Assembly: GCA_021397835.1 (NCBI GenBank) | Contig: JAJFZO010000658.1 | Span: forward strand, 255,501 to 319,500 | From: Moringa oleifera | Taxonomy: Eukaryota; Streptophyta; Magnoliopsida; Brassicales; Moringaceae | DNA: 64,000 nucleotides | Direction of reading: 5' to 3' | In this document: positions 26,914 to 38,717 of the stretch, one piece after another | Numbering within the stretch: position 1 is the first letter of the stretch | Layout of the letters: each line of letters opens with the position of its first letter | Program-made: the position numbers and the translations under genes | The notes under the pieces: generated by a model | Seen by the model: only the letters and a program-made list of their open reading frames with translations | Databases searched by the model: none | Told to the model about the DNA's origin: nothing

Positions 26914-29436
26914 ATGGTATTGTCTATTTCCCACAGTTTTAATTATCTTTAGCTTTGGTTTTCTTCTGTGTTCATCTGCCCTGGAAGCTCGAAATGAAGT
27001 TCTTCATAATTATTGGACTATTTGTTTGTTTCTCACAGAATTATCTTCTTGGAGCTTTCAAGCCAGCGTGTAATATTTCTATCACGTTTTCTGATGGAAA
27101 AACTCGCAAGCAGGTAACTCATTGGTATTCTTGGTGTGCAGTTTTTACTTGAGGGCTAATATGTGCTTTATTTCATTTGGGGAAATACAAACAAAACTAG
27201 CTATGTGATTTCTTGAATTTCTGCAAGTTTCTTTCTGGATTTTATTCAAATCTGAAGATAGTCTCATGGTTGTTTAGAGTTCGTCAGAAGTAGCTATGCA
27301 CTTAACACTTGTAGAAAGCTTGTAGAGTTAATTATGGTGGAGAATGCAGTTAATCATCTTGTGAAATTATATTGTTTTGCAGATAACTTTAAAGTATTGT
27401 TTATGGACTTTTTTTTTTCTTTTTAGAAAAATTAAGAGGGACCTCGCAAGTGTACATGCTCCCATTGATATGATGGGTACTGCACTCACGATGTTAGTTT
27501 CTTCTTTGGCTGTGTTTATGTTCACTTAGGTTCCAATGAAGAAGGAAAATGGTCAAACAGTTATGCTGCCACTTTTCCAAAGTCAAGAAAATATCACTGG
27601 GAAGGTATTTTGTTTGTTACTACCACTGCAAATGCCAATAATTATGGCATAGACAGCTTATATTTGCTAAATGGTCTCGATATTCTGTGTAATAATTCTT
27701 CATGCTTTTAACATTTTCTATTTGGTGTCATGTGCAGGTTTCTATAGAGCCAGTGCAAGGGAAAAAAATAGAGCACAATGGTGTGAAAGTTGAGCTGCTT
27801 GGTCAGATTGGTGTGTTTCTGTCAATTGCTCACATTTCTTGTAAAAGAAGAGAACCATGGAATTTACCATCAATTTTATTTCACCTAATTATTATTGGGT
27901 GCTTATTAATTCCAATTTTGTTGTAACAGAAATGTATTTTGATAGAGGAAACTTTTATGACTTTACTTCCCTTGGTGAGTACACTCGGGCATTGGCTTTT
28001 TTATTTTTTTTTGCCCTCTGCACACCTATAAACTGCTTTATGGTTTTAGTAATCTTAAGTAACAGTTTTTGGATAACTTTTTGAATTTTGTACAACCTGT
28101 GTTTTGTGCAAAGTATGGTGCCTTGGAGGAAAGACATTAAGGTTTTATTTGCAGTTTGCATCGCGCTTATGATTATTATTACTTTCTCTTTGCATTACGC
28201 TTGTAGTATTTCTTATCTGTTTAATACCTTTTAAAGGTTCAAAGAATATGCTGATTTCTTAGTTAACCTGTCAGAGACGTCAAGTATCTTAATGTTGGTT
28301 CTGATCTCATTTTTCTTCTTTGCAGTACGTGAATTGGATGTTCCTGGAGAAATATATGAAAGAAAAACGTATCCATTTGAATTTTCTACAGTTGAAATGC
28401 CATATGAAACATACAATGGCGTCAATGTGCGGCTTAGGTATGTCAAGTATTCGAATATAAAAGATTTTATCAAGTCTGTGTGTCTTTCCTGACATGGTGA
28501 TTCTGGAGGTTTTGGTGAACATTGAACATTCAGTTGCTATGTCTTCTTATGACTCAAAGCTGTTTGAGTGCTTAGAGATGATTTTTCGATAGTTTTGTTA
28601 TGTGCGTTTGGCACCTTGGGCATGGTATGTTTCCCCACTCATAAAAACATCATTTTTTAATTAATTTATTTTTTAAATGAGTTACTATTATGAATGGGTA
28701 GGAACTGCACTTTGTTGCCACTTTAAAGAATTATTCCCGTTCGAACTGTTTTCGGATGGATGAAACATGAAAAAAATGTTATGCTATTATTTTACCTTTT
28801 TTTTTTTCTGTTTGGGGGGGGGGGGGGGGGGGGGGGGGGGGAAGGGGATCTACAAGGTATCTATATTATGATTTTCTGTTGGTTATCCCATGATATTGCT
28901 TCAATCAAAGGGGGCAACAATATGAAAAGACATGGACTTTTCTTCATTGCTTTCTGCTATGTCTATGGGGAGTATATGTGAACCTTGCTTTCTTAGTTGT
29001 TGGTTTTGTGTTCATATGTTATTCTTCTGAAGGTTTTACTACAGTAAAGATTTCGGCTTTTTTTGGAAGCACTTTGCACTCATTTTCACTGTTTGCTAAT
29101 ATATGTTTGAATCAAAAAGAATTTTGATAATATGTGGGTGGTGTAACAGTGAAGTAATGGAGTGCCCAGATACAAAGTTTTGGATTGTCTATCAGTTTTT
29201 CTTTTTCTAAAACTTCAAATGCTTCTGCTACATTAGTTTTTGATGTGGATAGATAAATGGTGAATGTAATATCATAATTGATATCTTATGTTACATTCCT
29301 TTCTTCTTTTACTTGTATTACAATCTTTTACTTATTTGGACCTTAGGTATGTCCTGAAAGTGACAGTGACTCGCGGTTATGCTGGAAGTATTGTGGAATA
29401 TCAGGATTTTGTGGTAGGTTGTGTCATTCTCCTCAT

Positions 29437-29484
<48 letters not shown>

Positions 29485-31062
29485 ACACGATGATCACATC
29501 TCAACGTTCCCAGCCCATTAGACCAATTAGGATTTCACAAATCATCATATCGATATGATAGTGAGCCTGGGTTGGCTCTCATATTAGTGATATCCACAGC
29601 CTCATTATGCAAAGTGTTGGCTATTTTGCTCCACGGATCTCTTGGCAACATGTTATATTAGGATCTTCTTCAATGCATTAACTAGTATGGGATATGGGGC
29701 TCTCTCACATGCATAAAACCATAAGAAAAAATCAACATTTAGATGAATATAGGCATATAATTGACTTTGTTGTATGCTGCAACAAAACCTAGTGTTGGTA
29801 TGAGATATTTATGTTGGGTGCTTTAATTTTGAAAGAAACCGTGGGAAATTGTTTTTCTCTATACTTAAAAGCACATTGATGATAAATTGTGCTGCACTGC
29901 ATTTTTGCTCAAGAAAGCATATCAATCATCAAGTGAACTGAACATTGATTGTGCTATTTGTTGTTAACAACAAACCTTCATCTTTTTCCTCTTTTCATTT
30001 TTTTTTCTTTTATTAGGTCCGAAACTATTCTCCACCTCCTTCAATTAACAATAGCATCAAGGTGAGTGTGGTGTCTTAATATTTGTATGGTGAATTTGTA
30101 GTGTGTACATTGTACCCTGGGCTGTTGGACCAAGGGAGTTGGGTATTGTTTTGATATTTTTCTAATTTTATTTTACATTCTGAATGAAGGTTATTGATAT
30201 CGATAGTTTTTCAATTTCATCAATTGTTGATGCCTTGTACAGATGGAAGTTGGTATCGAAGATTGCCTGCACATTGAGTTTGAGTACAATAAAAGCAAGT
30301 AAGTTGGAACTATTTTTTGACTAAGGTTCACTCTTTTTTCTTTCTCAGTTTTGTTAAGGATCACAACTATAGAGTTTAATTTGGTAGTTTCATTAATTTT
30401 CTTTTGGGTTTATTGGGGTTCATGTGGCTCGATGATTTTCTTCATCATTGCTTATTTTAGCTTTTAATGAGTACAGGTATCACTTGAAAGATGTTATCAT
30501 TGGGAAGATATATTTTCTTCTTGTAAGAATCAAGATAAAAAATATGGACCTTGAGATCAGACGCCGAGAATCAACAGGAGCAGGGGCCAATACTCATGTT
30601 GAGACAGAGACATTAGCTAAATTTGAGTTGATGGATGGTGCTCCTGTGAGAGGTATATGCATAGTATTGTCAGGACTCTTATATCCTAACTGGCTTGCCA
30701 TCCGGACTAGTGCTACTGCTGCGCATGCATATGGTTGCTTCCATGTATTTAGTTTATTAGTATGTCATAGAAAGTTTAAGTTAATTTCTACAGAAGGTGA
30801 TGTTAGGTTTGGATTTCAACATGAGATACTATTGGTATTTGTCATTCTTTACTGTGTTATTGACCTTGTGCTGGTTTTTGCAGGTGAATCAATACCAATC
30901 AGATTGTTCCTCAGCCCTTACGATCTGACTCCAACACATCGCAACATCAATAACAAGTTCAGTGTTAAGTATTATTTGAATCTCGTTCTGGTTGATGAAG
31001 AGGACCGCCGATATTTTAAGCAGCAGGAAATTACAATATATAGGCTGCAGGAAACCTCGTGA
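26914..31062 (+). CDS. VPS26: Vacuolar protein sorting-associated protein 26, retromer subunit
   Basis: Eleven coding exons give 301 residues: 26914-26916 (ATG only), 27039-27113, 27530-27604, 27738-27810, 27930-27974, 28326-28437, 29347-29413, 30017-30061, 30243-30298, 30477-30652 and 30884-31062. The protein starts M|NYLLGAFKPACNISI and runs through the arrestin-like fold with ELLGQIEMYFDRGNFYDFTS, VRELDVPGEIYERKTYPFEF, ESIPIRLFLSPYDLTPTHRN and NNKFSVKYYLNLVLVDEEDR. VPS26 pairs with VPS35 and VPS29 in the core retromer that retrieves vacuolar sorting receptors from endosomes. It is near-identical to what I recall of AtVPS26A/B (At5g53530, At4g27690). The placing of the ATG before intron 1 is inferred from the conserved MNYLLGAF start and a perfect donor. 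Confidence 0.95.
28814..28841 (+). repeat. G28 homopolymer in VPS26 intron 6
   Basis: Twenty-eight consecutive G follow a T-rich run (ending CTGTTT). This is the same G count as the tract at 9147-9174. It lies well inside an intron, away from splice sites. Confidence 0.9.
29440..29483 (+). repeat. CT dinucleotide microsatellite in VPS26 intron 7
   Basis: An uninterrupted (CT)n tract of roughly 22 units follows CCCCCCTCTC shortly after the exon 7 donor. It can act as a polymorphic marker or a pyrimidine-rich intron element. Confidence 0.85.
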
Positions 31063-32195
31063 TCTGGAATTGGCTGTCTTATGAAAAAGAGAAAAGATGA
31101 TTAAGTGCTTTCTCACCATGTAAAGCTTTTAAAGTTTGTACTGAAATTGCTGGAGTGGAGGTCTTCTTCCCTATGGGTTACAATGGCATTGTATACTTGC
31201 TTTTTGCAGCTTCAATTCAATGGTGTTGCAATAATGTACATGATGTGAGCGAGGTAAAAGACTTCAGGTTGCTACTTGAAGTTGAGTGAAAATCGCTTAC
31301 CTCGTGACATTAGACGTTTGCCTTACTGTTGCAGGCAAGTACCCTGCTTGGGGCGGGACTGACTTCTCATATGTAGTTCTTCCAGGAAATCGCATGATTA
31401 GGCCTGATTCCTTATCTTGATTATTTTGTGTGATGTCTTATGTTGTTTAGCTAGTGTTTGTGATTACATCGAAAATTTGCCATTTTCAAGACATTGTGAC
31501 CTGACATTTGAATAGTTATCCACGTTTTCTTTGAAATTGTTACACCCCTGAGGTGCTTCCAGGGAAGGCCAAAGTTGATATGTATTCCTTTCTGTTTGTT
31601 GTGTGGGATTCTTTGGTATCTTTGACTCAGCATGTCATTGTGGCTTTCAGAAATATAACACTATATGGCTTTGATTTTCTGGTTGATTTAATTTCAGAAG
31701 GTTTCTCTGTGCAGTCTGTGGTTTGTGCTGGCTGTTAAGTCAGTTAGCTAAAGAAATTTGTAACCCCAAACTGTGAGCAGATCACACTGACGCAATTGCC
31801 TTTTTTTGAACATATTCAAATAGTTTGAAAGGATTCTTCAGCCGATAAGATCTGAACTAATGGCATTCTGCCTTTTCCAATTATTTGCAAAAGCATTTCA
31901 TGCTCTTCATATTTGTGAAAATCCTCAATGGCATTTGAGACCTGAAAACCCAAACTGCTTAAAATTGAAAGGTACCAGTACAAGCACGGAAGTGTACGGG
32001 GCTCATTGCCTAAAAGGCCCACTGGCCCAGAGAGGTGTGGGTTTCATCACTTGGGTTGGCCGTTTAATGGCGAAAATTCATGGGAGCAGACAGCTTCTTG
32101 CTTTCAGGAAACTCGCCCAATGAAGGGACCGGTGTCCGTTTTAGGGCATTATAGATTTCAGCTTTACAATCTCTAGGCCAAACGGAGAGGCGGAT
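31063..32195. other. Intergenic between VPS26 and MYG1
   Basis: The left part is VPS26 3' UTR and contains a potential stem with arms CGAGGTAA (31250-31257) and TTACCTCG (31297-31304). The right part has two GGCCCA site II type motifs (32016-32021 and 32024-32029) about 170 nt upstream of the MYG1 ATG, probably its promoter. No coding segment was seen. Confidence 0.5.
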
Positions 32196-34812
32196 ATGGA
32201 CATTTACCGATTTGCAATGAGAGAGTTGCGCATAAGACAGGTCTCTATTTTGCGCGGGAAGCAGGTTCTTTTCACGCCATGCAATTTGTTAACCCAAACA
32301 GCAAAGCATGTGGGCCTGGCTTTCTCGACAGTAGCTAAGCAAGTGGGTACTCACAATGGCAGCTTTCACTGCGACGAAGCTCTAGCTTGCTTCATGATTC
32401 GTCTTACCGATAAGTTCTCTAATGCTCAAATCATCCGTACCAGAGACCCCCAGGTTTCATATCTCATTGTCTGGTGCAGTAGTCCCTGTTCGCTTTCCTA
32501 GAAAGCCTGTTTTTTTTTTTCTATGTCTAAGTTTGAGTAATTGCCATATATTTCTCCTTCCTCCTCCTCCTCCTCCTCATCATCATCCATTATGGGGAAC
32601 TTCAAATATTTCATGATCCCGTCATCATCAATACAATACTAGTTTATTTTATTTTATTTTATTGCGATTTTTTTTTTGTATGGTTGATTTTATTGTGATC
32701 ATTAAACAGGTGTTGGACACGCTTGATGCTGTGCTTGACGTAGGGGGTGTGTATGATCCAAGCCGAGATCGTTATGATCATCATCAGAAAGGATTTGATC
32801 AAGTGTTCGGTCATGGCTTCGAAGCTAAACTCAGCAGTGCTGGCCTTGTCTATAAGGTAATCCCTTTCATAACAAAACAAATGTTTTGTACTTTGGGGAT
32901 TGTCTAAAGCCTTACCCTATACAAGGCCGCCAATCTGTGTGAGGTGACATTCTGATGAAATATATTGTACTCCGGCATTACGGGGCAGAGATTATTGCTA
33001 AGGAGCTTCAGCTACATCAAGGACAGTCTATCGTACATCGATTGTTTCTAGCACTATATAAAAACTTCATCGAGGTACCCAATCGGCATATCATATTTTC
33101 TAAATCACAAATTTTCATGGTATTCTTCCCTAGAGTTTTCTGCAGTGAGATTTGGATGATTAATAGTCATGGTAACTCCTATTTTTGATGTATCTTTCTT
33201 ATGGGGTCTGCATCATATTCAATTTGTATTTCTGTTTGTTTTACACCTGGAAAGGAATTGGTAATCCCTGGTAGTGGTGGTAAAGTTGGGGAGAATGAAG
33301 TAGGAGCTCGTAACTTATCATTGTGTATTTGCATGTTTATAATCGATGTAATGCTAATCTATTGCTCACAATAACAGGCAATTGATGCTGTTGGCAATGG
33401 GATCAATCAATGTGACACTGATCAACAACCTAGATATGTGGCCAATACAGGTTTATCATCTAGAGTCAGGAGATTGAATTTGGACTGGATGGACTCTGAT
33501 CAATCAATGAGAGAGAGCACGAAGCCTTTCAATGTGCAATGAAACTTGCAGGCAGTGAATTTTTGAAGGTCTGGCATTCAAGAGTGTTTCATGTTTGCAT
33601 CTTTCTGTCATGTTAAAATTAACTAATCGTTGGCTGAAAGTTTTCTTAGAGAACAGTAAAGAACTGATCATAGAGAGGCCTTGAGATATCATGTATATGA
33701 GAAATTCTTACTAGCATTCTGTGCGACAGAGTATTCATTTTCATGCAAAATCTTGGTTGCCTGCTTGTTTCATTGTGATGGAGTGTCTTGCAGCAAGAGG
33801 CAATGTTGATTCTAGCGGAGAAATTATGATACTGACCAAATCTTGCCCTGTAAGTGAGCACTGTTTATGTCTTTTAAGTGTGAAGATTGATTTTTATGAT
33901 TTATGATTTATATTTGCTATTTATATCTCGTGATATAATGTCTCTTGTTTGACTAATGCAAAAGGATTGGCATATCTTTTGAACTGCTAGATCTTTTTTT
34001 ATAGCCCCTTTTTATAAATATTTTTAATATTGCATTAATAAAATGACTCGATGTGGTAAATAATGTTATCTCTAACCTGGTAACATCTTTAGTTTGTTGG
34101 AAGCTAACTAGATTTTATATTCTTGACAGTGGAAGCTCCACATTTTTGAGCTTGAGGAGGAAATGAAGATTGATCCTTCCATCAAATATGTTCTTTACCA
34201 GGTGTGCTGGTGATATCTTTGACCATTTTATTCTCTTCTATGCGGATGGAATCCACAAGCAAAATCTCACCACCTTCGTTAACAACATTCTCAGAGACAT
34301 CTACTTGATTATATTTCCATGAACAATAAAGATGCTACGTTGATGAGGATCCACGAGCAAAATCTCACCAATCCCTTGACAAACACTCATAAACTTACTA
34401 TATTAGATTTTGTGAATAGGAGGACACTACATGGGTGAGCATTCACAAGTAAAATTTCACTAACTTTGAAAATAATCACAAACTTTATTGTATTTCCATA
34501 ACCAAGAATACCAGCATGTATCCATGATGCACATTGCCTACAAGTTGTTCTGGACAAGATACTTGTAATAACTGGTGCTGCATGCAGGATGACAGAAGTG
34601 AGAATTGGCGAGTGCAGGCAGTAGCAGTTTCACCTGATAGATTTGAGAGCCGGAAACCTCTACCACTTTGTTGGAGGGGTTTGGAAAATGATGAGCTCTC
34701 CGAGGTGGCAGGGATACCTGGTTGCATTTTTGTCCATATGAGTGGATTCATTGGTGGAAATCGAAGTAATGGCGGTGCTTTGGCTATGGCAAAAGCTTCA
34801 TTGAAGGCCTAA
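32196..34812 (+). CDS. MYG1: MYG1-family exonuclease homologue, apparently disrupted
   Basis: Seven exons are recognisable: 32196-32453, 32710-32856, 32976-33074, 33378-33568, 33730-33849, 34130-34201 and 34588-34812. Family blocks are VGTHNGSFHCDEALACFMIR, DVGGVYDPSRDRYDHHQKGF, the HARSWLPA-like block HAKSWLPA, and VSPDRFESRKPLPLCWRGLE to GCIFVHMSGFIGGN. MYG1 proteins are DHH-like 3'-5' RNA exonucleases; the human one acts in nucleolus and mitochondria. The N-terminus is basic and may be an organelle signal; the start could be 32196 or the ATG at 32217. Two defects are visible: the exon 3 acceptor reads GG (32974-32975) instead of AG, and exon 4 is 191 nt instead of 192, shifting frame between DSDQS and EAFQ so that TGA follows. 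The other exons are intact, so sequence error, recent loss or altered splicing are all possible. Confidence 0.85.
34243..34500. repeat. Three degenerate ~95-bp repeats in MYG1 intron 6
   Basis: Three diverged units start near 34245, 34342 and 34434. Each has a core like GGATCCACGAGCAAAATCTC, a CACTCATAAAC-like segment and, in two, TATATTTCCAT. Similarity is visible by eye but with many mismatches, so the duplication is old. Confidence 0.5.
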
Positions 34813-35589
34813 GCAAAGAAGAATGCTCTCAGTGGAAATACCATATAGGCAGCACAAAAATGGAATCTATGCTCATATGAGCCTCTAACCATCTTATGAT
34901 GCACTTGGGCCGATTCATAGACTTGTGTTTAATTAGTATGATTCCATGTACCATATCATGGGGATATCAGAGGTAATCTTACCTGTGATTTCTGCTTCTT
35001 CTCCAGAGGCTTTCTGAATGAGCCATTCAAGGTAATGCCACACTCAATCTTCTTGAAGAGGTATTTATCAATCTCTAGTCCACTTATTTTATCTTGTGCT
35101 CCTTTTGTTGGTACAGAAATAATTGTTGTTGATAACTTCTTTTGGTGATGGAGTGGTAACTTTGAATTACTCAGATGATCCGAGAGAAAAGTGTTCATTT
35201 TCTAAATGGTAGTCCTTACTAAAACTGACTGCAATAGATTGAATGGAATCAACCAGTACTATTTGGATAGTTCAGTTTGGATTTTTAAAATATCGGCTTA
35301 TTGTTTGATGGAGTTCTTCTTATCGGTAACATAAAAGCTATGTAAACTTTTGTAAGTATCATTTCATTTACATCTACGTTCTTCATTACAAACTTTTGAA
35401 GACCACAATTCACAGAGGATGTTCAGTTAATAAAGCCTCCAATATGATTAGATCTCAGTTTGTCACAAAAAGCTTATGAGTCTATGGACAACGAAATGGA
35501 TTGGCATGAGAGAATGACAAGAATGTTCTCACAAGAGGAAAAACTTGAGCTTCTCGGAGCACCAGCTCGAGGCACAATCTTTGACAATA
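34813..35589. other. Intergenic, convergent 3' ends
   Basis: This spacer lies between the MYG1 and STR14 stops. Only short frames without resemblance to known proteins were found. Confidence 0.5.
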
Positions 35590-37324
35590 TCACTTCTGGG
35601 ATTCTGCTGGCAACCCCTCCTTGAACCACATATAAAGGCCTCCTTCTAAGTGAAAGACATTCTTGTAACCATTGAGGACGAGCAAGTAAGCTGCTATCAG
35701 TGATCTGCAAGAATTTGCAAATGCAAGCAGTGATACTCTTTTCTCAGTTGGTCAATAACCAAACAGTTAGACATCTAACAAAACTCGGTAAGTACCATAA
35801 CAACATAAGACAGAACAACTGAAGCCACATTTATGGCTTTCCAGTTTTTAAAGCCTTCTTTGTGGGGTAATGACGGAGTGGTGCCCCAATTTCCATCTGT
35901 TGATTTGACGTGACACTGTTAATCACCCTCTGCAAATTTGATTTTTAAGGTAAATTCTGAGTGTGTAGGTTTCCTTAATCACTTAATTGTGTTTTACTAG
36001 TACGAAGTTTTCACTAGTCATAATGACTATAAGTTCATTGTGAACTGTGTTGTGGGATGAAGTCAGATATAAATGAGTGAGACTTCTTATGGAAGGATGG
36101 AGAGGCATAATCACCTTGACTGTTGACCTTCAGGAAGATTTTGTGATGGCTTCATGGTACCTCCAGCTGAGCAAGCTACTATTATCTTTGCATCCTTGTC
36201 TAATTTTGATTCCACACCTGCGAGCAGATACCAAATATTTAGGTGCTTCCATATCTGTAATTGTCTTGTATTCAATGCCATGAAGCTAAAGCATACTTTG
36301 ACATACTTTGTATGAATTCAGGGTTCTCTTCTGTCCCAGCAAAGATGCCAAAAAATGCAAATGCTGCACGCCTAGCAATGTCCCATGCTGTCCACTCCTT
36401 TATAAGCCTATATATTTGCACATTGATAGCTCCTGCTGGGTGAGCCTACACCCAAGATCATAAGTGCATCAATGCCAAAACAGTAGGAGTGAAGAGTGTG
36501 ATCTTGAAGAATGCTTATGATCAAATTTAGCAGAATTTTAAGTCTTCTCCACTCTGATTACTCTGCTACTTATGTTGGTAAAATGAGTAGACTTACGTCT
36601 TTGAACTCTGCCTCAGGTCGTACATCAAGAATCACAAAGTTATTTTCCTTCTGAAGGCGCAGAGCTTCCTTGACATCCACGCTCCGTACCTGGAAAGAAG
36701 TGATACTGTAACTCTTCTAGCATCCAATCCAAGAATCTCTATATGTTCTCATCGTTCACGATTTAATTCTTTTGTCTGAGTTAATTGGACACAAAAAGTT
36801 TCTGAGGAGACAGTTCAAACTGGTTGTTAATATTTCTCTGCTTTCGGTTTTGAAAACATCCATAAAAGAACTAATTTTCCATGTCACAGATGTGTGAAAT
36901 TGTCTGAGAGAAAGAGAACTGAAAGACGTATACCCTTTTTTCCAGGAGGTACTCTCTCTTAACCTTCCACTCCTCTTCAGCTAACCCCTCCAAAAGAAAG
37001 AACCACGTCAGGGTACTTACAATTGTTTGTCTGATCGAAGATACCGTGTGTTAAAGACATCAGGGGAAATCTTAGTAATAAACCCGGTTTGGAAGAGATA
37101 GTACCTGGTGACTTTGCAGGTTTTGTTGCTGCACTTTTGATTGTCAAGGTCCTTGTGGGCTGTAACGATGATCTTTGCTTCACAGGCCCAACGGATCTAA
37201 CTGTGAAACAGCAAATAGAATATTGAGTGGTTTTTGCAGAGGAAATCAGCGATGAGGATAGAAAAGTAGGATAGGAAGAAGAAGAAGAAGAAGGGTGTAG
37301 AGTAATTGAGTTGAGTGCAACCAT
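35590..37324 (-). CDS. STR14: Rhodanese-like domain protein, chloroplastic (STR14 type)
   Basis: Six exons (37105-37324, 36934-36980, 36597-36689, 36307-36445, 36115-36217, 35590-35704) give 238 residues. Residues 1-65 are Ser/Thr-rich without acids, like a plastid transit peptide. A single rhodanese domain follows: VRSVDVKEALRLQKENNFVI, LDVRPEAEFKDAHPAGAINV, and the active-site loop IIVACSAGGTMKP with the expected Cys. It ends with SRSLIAAYLLVLNGYKNVFH and LEGGLYMWFKEGLPAE. The family is built for sulfur-atom transfer, but the substrate of this plastid member is unknown. It matches At4g27700, which in Arabidopsis also lies beside VPS26B (At4g27690). The exon 5 donor was set at AG|GTGATT rather than the earlier GTCAAC because only that keeps GQQSRSLIAAY in frame. 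Confidence 0.93.
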
Positions 37325-38717
37325 ATCTGTAAGTTTCCTATGGAGAAATCAGTAATGGGACTTTCGAGATCGTAGGTCAATGGCGAAGTGGGTAATTGAT
37401 TTTGTTATTTGGTGACCTTGAATGCTTATTACATGTGAAAATGGTTGATTCTTCTCTCTCTAAAAATCTGAACCTGTGGTTCATGTTTCATGGGGCTTGC
37501 TCCCTTACAGATTTCTTTCATCCCAATCTCTTTCTTCAACACCAAAATCATAGCTTGAAAAGCAAAAGGACAAAGAAACTTTGTTCGAGCTGTCTGGAGG
37601 GGGATTATCTTCAGTTACCCACCCACTCATCTTTCACCTTTTCAGGTGTCGTCAAACAGAAGAACTACCCATAGCCGAAATCATGACCTGTCACCATCAC
37701 AAATTGAACAGCTTAACCGGTGAAATCATACTGGCCGAACTTAATGCAGCCTTCTCTTGTTAACACACATAGGCACCCATGTCGATGCATCACATGCGCA
37801 TGAGCTTGACAGCCACATCCCATTAAATGGCTTGTTACTCTTGTCAAAGCATAGTCTTGGCAGTCACACTTAAATCTCTCAACATTGTCTCATAGGCTTA
37901 CTCCCTTCCACCGACACCTCCAATTAAATCTAGCTAACACAAATATACCAACTACAGGTTCCTAACTCCCCAGAAAAGAATTTAAGGAAAAGAAGGAACC
38001 CAAAAGGCTCAGGGACCAAAAAAAAAAAAAAAGAGAGAAAGAAAAGAATTATAGCACACAGGTCCATCAGAAGGTATTCTTCATTTCATTTTGGCTTTGA
38101 CTATTTGCACCACCTCCCATGGGCACGCATTATTATTGCATTCGGAGACAGCACTGAGTTGTCATGGCTTGCATGTCCTCAGACCAATGTGGCGTCCCAT
38201 GATGACCCCGACGGTCGAGATTAATCCTGACAGTGGGCCTAAAGACATGCTGTGTGGGACTTCTCTCACCTCATATCAACTGCCGACACACTCCGCCACC
38301 ATCGGACATCTCTTCTCTCGCCACGTGTCCTTTCCCAGAAATCATTGTATAAAATATGCCGTTCAACTTGAAACAGCGTCCCTCTTCTTTACATCCTCTG
38401 TCAGGCCATCCTCCACTTCTCCTGTGCTGCCTCGCTGTCCGGGATTGTACGCCCTGACCTCTATAGAATTATTCTGTCAAATCGAAGTCAAAAGTACAAT
38501 TAAACGCAAAGCGAACCTTAATTGCGTGGAGGAGGATAAATCCAGTAGTAGAGGATAAATCCCATCACTCTTTCTACGCTGTATAAATAACCTCATCATT
38601 CTTTGCGCGTTCAAACAGAGTCTCACTCTGCACTGGATATGTGTCAGCTTCTCTAAAACCCTCTGTCTCCGTTTCCCTCTCTGTTTCTCTCATTCTGCTG
38701 CAACTAAGAGAGCAACG
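37325..38717. other. Divergent promoter region, STR14 and the MFS gene
   Basis: A TATAAATA box at 38582-38589 lies about 130 nt upstream of the MFS ATG and fits a start site near 38615. An A-rich run is at 38020-38035. A long open frame here (38091-38558) lacks an ATG start and resembles no family. Confidence 0.5.
38582..38589 (+). promoter_or_regulatory. TATA box of the MFS carrier gene
   Basis: A perfect TATAAATA is followed by a pyrimidine-rich leader and the ATG 129 nt downstream. Confidence 0.6.

Noticed and set aside
31201..31340. Possible C/D box snoRNA after VPS26 (ATGATG and CTGA-like words)
   Set aside because: The C box is imperfect, D box spacing is wrong, and no terminal stem brings them together.
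38091..38558. Open frame of 155 codons upstream of the MFS gene
   Set aside because: It lacks an ATG at its start, has no family resemblance, and occupies the promoter region with a TATA box just downstream.
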